6,955 nt of DNA from Acidobacteriaceae bacterium (GTDB lineage Bacteria > Acidobacteriota > Terriglobia > Terriglobales > Acidobacteriaceae). Location: contig PLBX01000463.1 of assembly GCA_003135495.1 (NCBI GenBank), positions 6,666 to 13,620 of the forward strand, given 5' to 3'. The position numbers and the translations under genes were made by a program. Below, piece after piece: positions 5,703-6,955 of the stretch. The notes below the pieces were generated by a model. It saw only the letters and a list, made by a program, of their open reading frames with translations. It was not told the origin of the DNA and did not search any database. The number at the start of each line of letters is the position of its first letter. Position 1 is the first letter of the stretch.

Positions 5703-6932
5703 TTACCCCTTCGACTCCCGATTCTTTAACACTTCCAACGCCTTGTTCATCTGGTCGTCAATGTCTTTCTTCGGCTTCGGCTCTTTCTTTTCCTTGTCGT
5801 CTGTCGCCGGTTGGTCTTCGTCAGGCAAGCCACCGTCATCCTCCACGGCATCCGCGACCACCACATTCGGCGTGACGGCTGCATCTTGAATTGCCTTTCC
5901 ACCCGGCGAGTAATACTTCGCAATGGAGAGGATCAAGGCAGAGTTGTCACGCATCTCGATCAATTTTTGCACCGAGCCATCGCCGAAAGTCTTGTCTCCG
6001 ACAACGTCGCCTCGGGCGTTTTCCAGAATAGAGGAAGCTACAATTTCCGCCGGTCCGGCCGTGCCGCGATTCACCAGCACCGCTACAGGAAGCTTCGTAA
6101 TGTCTTTAAGCGGATCGGCGTTGAAAGCCTCGCGCGGATATTTCTGCCCTTGCAGGTACGTAATGGTTCCGTGATCGAGAAACAGGTTTGCGGTCGCAAT
6201 TCCCTCGGATTCAACGCCACCCGCAGAGTTGCGCAGATCAAGTAGTAATTTTTTTGCTCCCTGCTTTTGCAGATCGCGAATCTTATCGGCGACCTCCCGC
6301 GACTTGCCCTCCGGGAAAGAATCCACATGAATGTAACCCACATTGTCGGCGAGCATCTTTTCACTCGCCGCGGGAATGGTCACCATGTCGCGCGTGATCA
6401 CAATCTTCTGGGGCTCAGCTTTTCTTGGACGAACAACTGCCACCGTGATCGTAGAACCCACGTCCCCGGTTAGCAGGCTGCGAACCTCGGCGAGCGACAT
6501 GTCGTGCGTGCTCTTGCCTTCGATCGATTCGATAATGTCGGAGTTCTCAATGCCCGCCTTTTCCGCCGGACCTCCCGGGATTATGGCGACCACGTCCGCG
6601 TATCCGAAACGCTTGGAAACAGTGGCGCCGATATCGGCCTTGCCACCGGACTTCATCGTTTTGTAACGCCTGTATTCCTCAGGAGAGAGATAGCTGGAAT
6701 TGGCGTCGAGTGACTCCAACAGACCGTGCAGGGCTCCCGCGGTGACGCCGGGAATATTGGGCTCTTCCACATACTCCAACCGGATGCGCGAGAGCACCTC
6801 GCTGTATACCGACAGCTGTCGATACGCTCCATCATTAGAAGATGCACGCACGTCGACGAAGCCGCCAACAACAGTGAACAGCAGGATAGCCAGGGAACTA
6901 CCGATGATGGTGACTTTCAACTTCGTCGACAT
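5703..6932 (-). CDS. S41 family (C-terminal processing peptidase-like) protein lacking the Ser/Lys catalytic dyad
   Basis: The 409 residues have the Ctp/Prc family layout: an N-terminal signal or anchor helix (about 6-26, with VRA before Ser31 as a possible cleavage site), an N-terminal helical region (38-90), a PDZ domain (about 97-168, with IIPGGPAEKAGIENSDIIESI), an S41 domain (about 190-360) and a charged Lys/Asp/Glu tail (363-409). Family motifs LLLDLRNSAGG (229-239) and VLVN-x-G-x5-E (285-296) are clear. In active enzymes the serine lies in G(S/T)AS*ASE and the lysine 25 residues later in TFGK*G-x-VQ. Here the matching stretches are GTAGPAE and TFGDGSVQ, so Gly293 and Asp318 replace the dyad at exactly that spacing; the Gln two residues after GS is kept. 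The reading frame is intact throughout, so this looks like a maintained periplasmic pseudoprotease, perhaps a PDZ-based scaffold. The ATG at 6932 has only a weak AAGAG 12-16 bases upstream. Confidence 0.9.
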   Translation of the reverse strand: MSTKLKVTIIGSSLAILLFTVVGGFVDVRASSNDGAYRQLSVYSEVLSRIRLEYVEEPNIPGVTAGALHGLLESLDANSSYLSPEEYRRYKTMKSGGKADIGATVSKRFGYADVVAIIPGGPAEKAGIENSDIIESIEGKSTHDMSLAEVRSLLTGDVGSTITVAVVRPRKAEPQKIVITRDMVTIPAASEKMLADNVGYIHVDSFPEGKSREVADKIRDLQKQGAKKLLLDLRNSAGGVESEGIATANLFLDHGTITYLQGQKYPREAFNADPLKDITKLPVAVLVNRGTAGPAEIVASSILENARGDVVGDKTFGDGSVQKLIEMRDNSALILSIAKYYSPGGKAIQDAAVTPNVVVADAVEDDGGLPDEDQPATDDKEKKEPKPKKDIDDQMNKALEVLKNRESKG

Positions 6933-6955
6933 AATTTGTTTTTCGCTCTTTATTG

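Noticed and set aside
5703..6932. Pseudogene reading of the S41 homologue
   Set aside because: The frame is full length without stops or frameshifts, with intact signal/anchor, PDZ and structural motifs. Only the catalytic positions are replaced, which fits a pseudoenzyme, not a decaying gene.

Overview
The window reads as a piece of a chromosome from a Gram-negative-type bacterium of moderate GC content (mid-50s by eye). The style of the proteins, and the palindromic or degenerate repeats in the gaps, would fit an acidobacterium (Terriglobia-like). That assignment is inference from sequence feel, not from a marker gene. There are five complete protein-coding genes, no RNA genes and no recognisable insertion sequence or CRISPR array. 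No stretch longer than about 215 bases is without a gene.

Left part (1-1877): a two-gene ABC-2 type exporter on the minus strand. The ATPase (948-1733) lies upstream of its membrane permease (76-876). Bases 1-75 hold nothing I can support beyond a 10-bp palindrome. The exporter is transcribed away from a 144-bp intergenic region that carries a perfect TATAAT on the minus strand, a near-consensus -10 on the plus strand, and a perfect 13-bp palindrome beside them.

Middle (1878-3128): on the plus strand, divergent from the exporter, is a protein of the 'uncharacterised nucleotidyltransferase' family (NTP_transf_5, PF14907). Families of this kind often sit in natural-product or surface-polysaccharide clusters, so the exporter and this gene may be the edge of such a cluster. 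The window does not show the rest of it. The gene ends convergently against the next one. The 122-bp gap between them holds a 55-bp element of three consecutive hairpins enclosed by an outer stem.

Right part (3251-6932): two minus-strand envelope genes. One is a class A penicillin-binding protein of the PBP1A type (glycosyltransferase plus transpeptidase, all catalytic motifs present). Upstream of it is an S41-family (C-terminal processing protease, Ctp) homologue. An intrinsic terminator and blocks of a degenerate GTTTCAAG-type repeat separate the two, so they are probably separate transcription units. Both products would act at the periplasmic face of the inner membrane.

The most interesting observation is that the S41 homologue keeps the family's fold motifs and PDZ domain but lacks both members of the Ser/Lys catalytic dyad. 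Gly293 occupies the serine position and Asp318 the lysine position, with the family's 25-residue spacing intact. It looks like a pseudoprotease rather than a broken gene.
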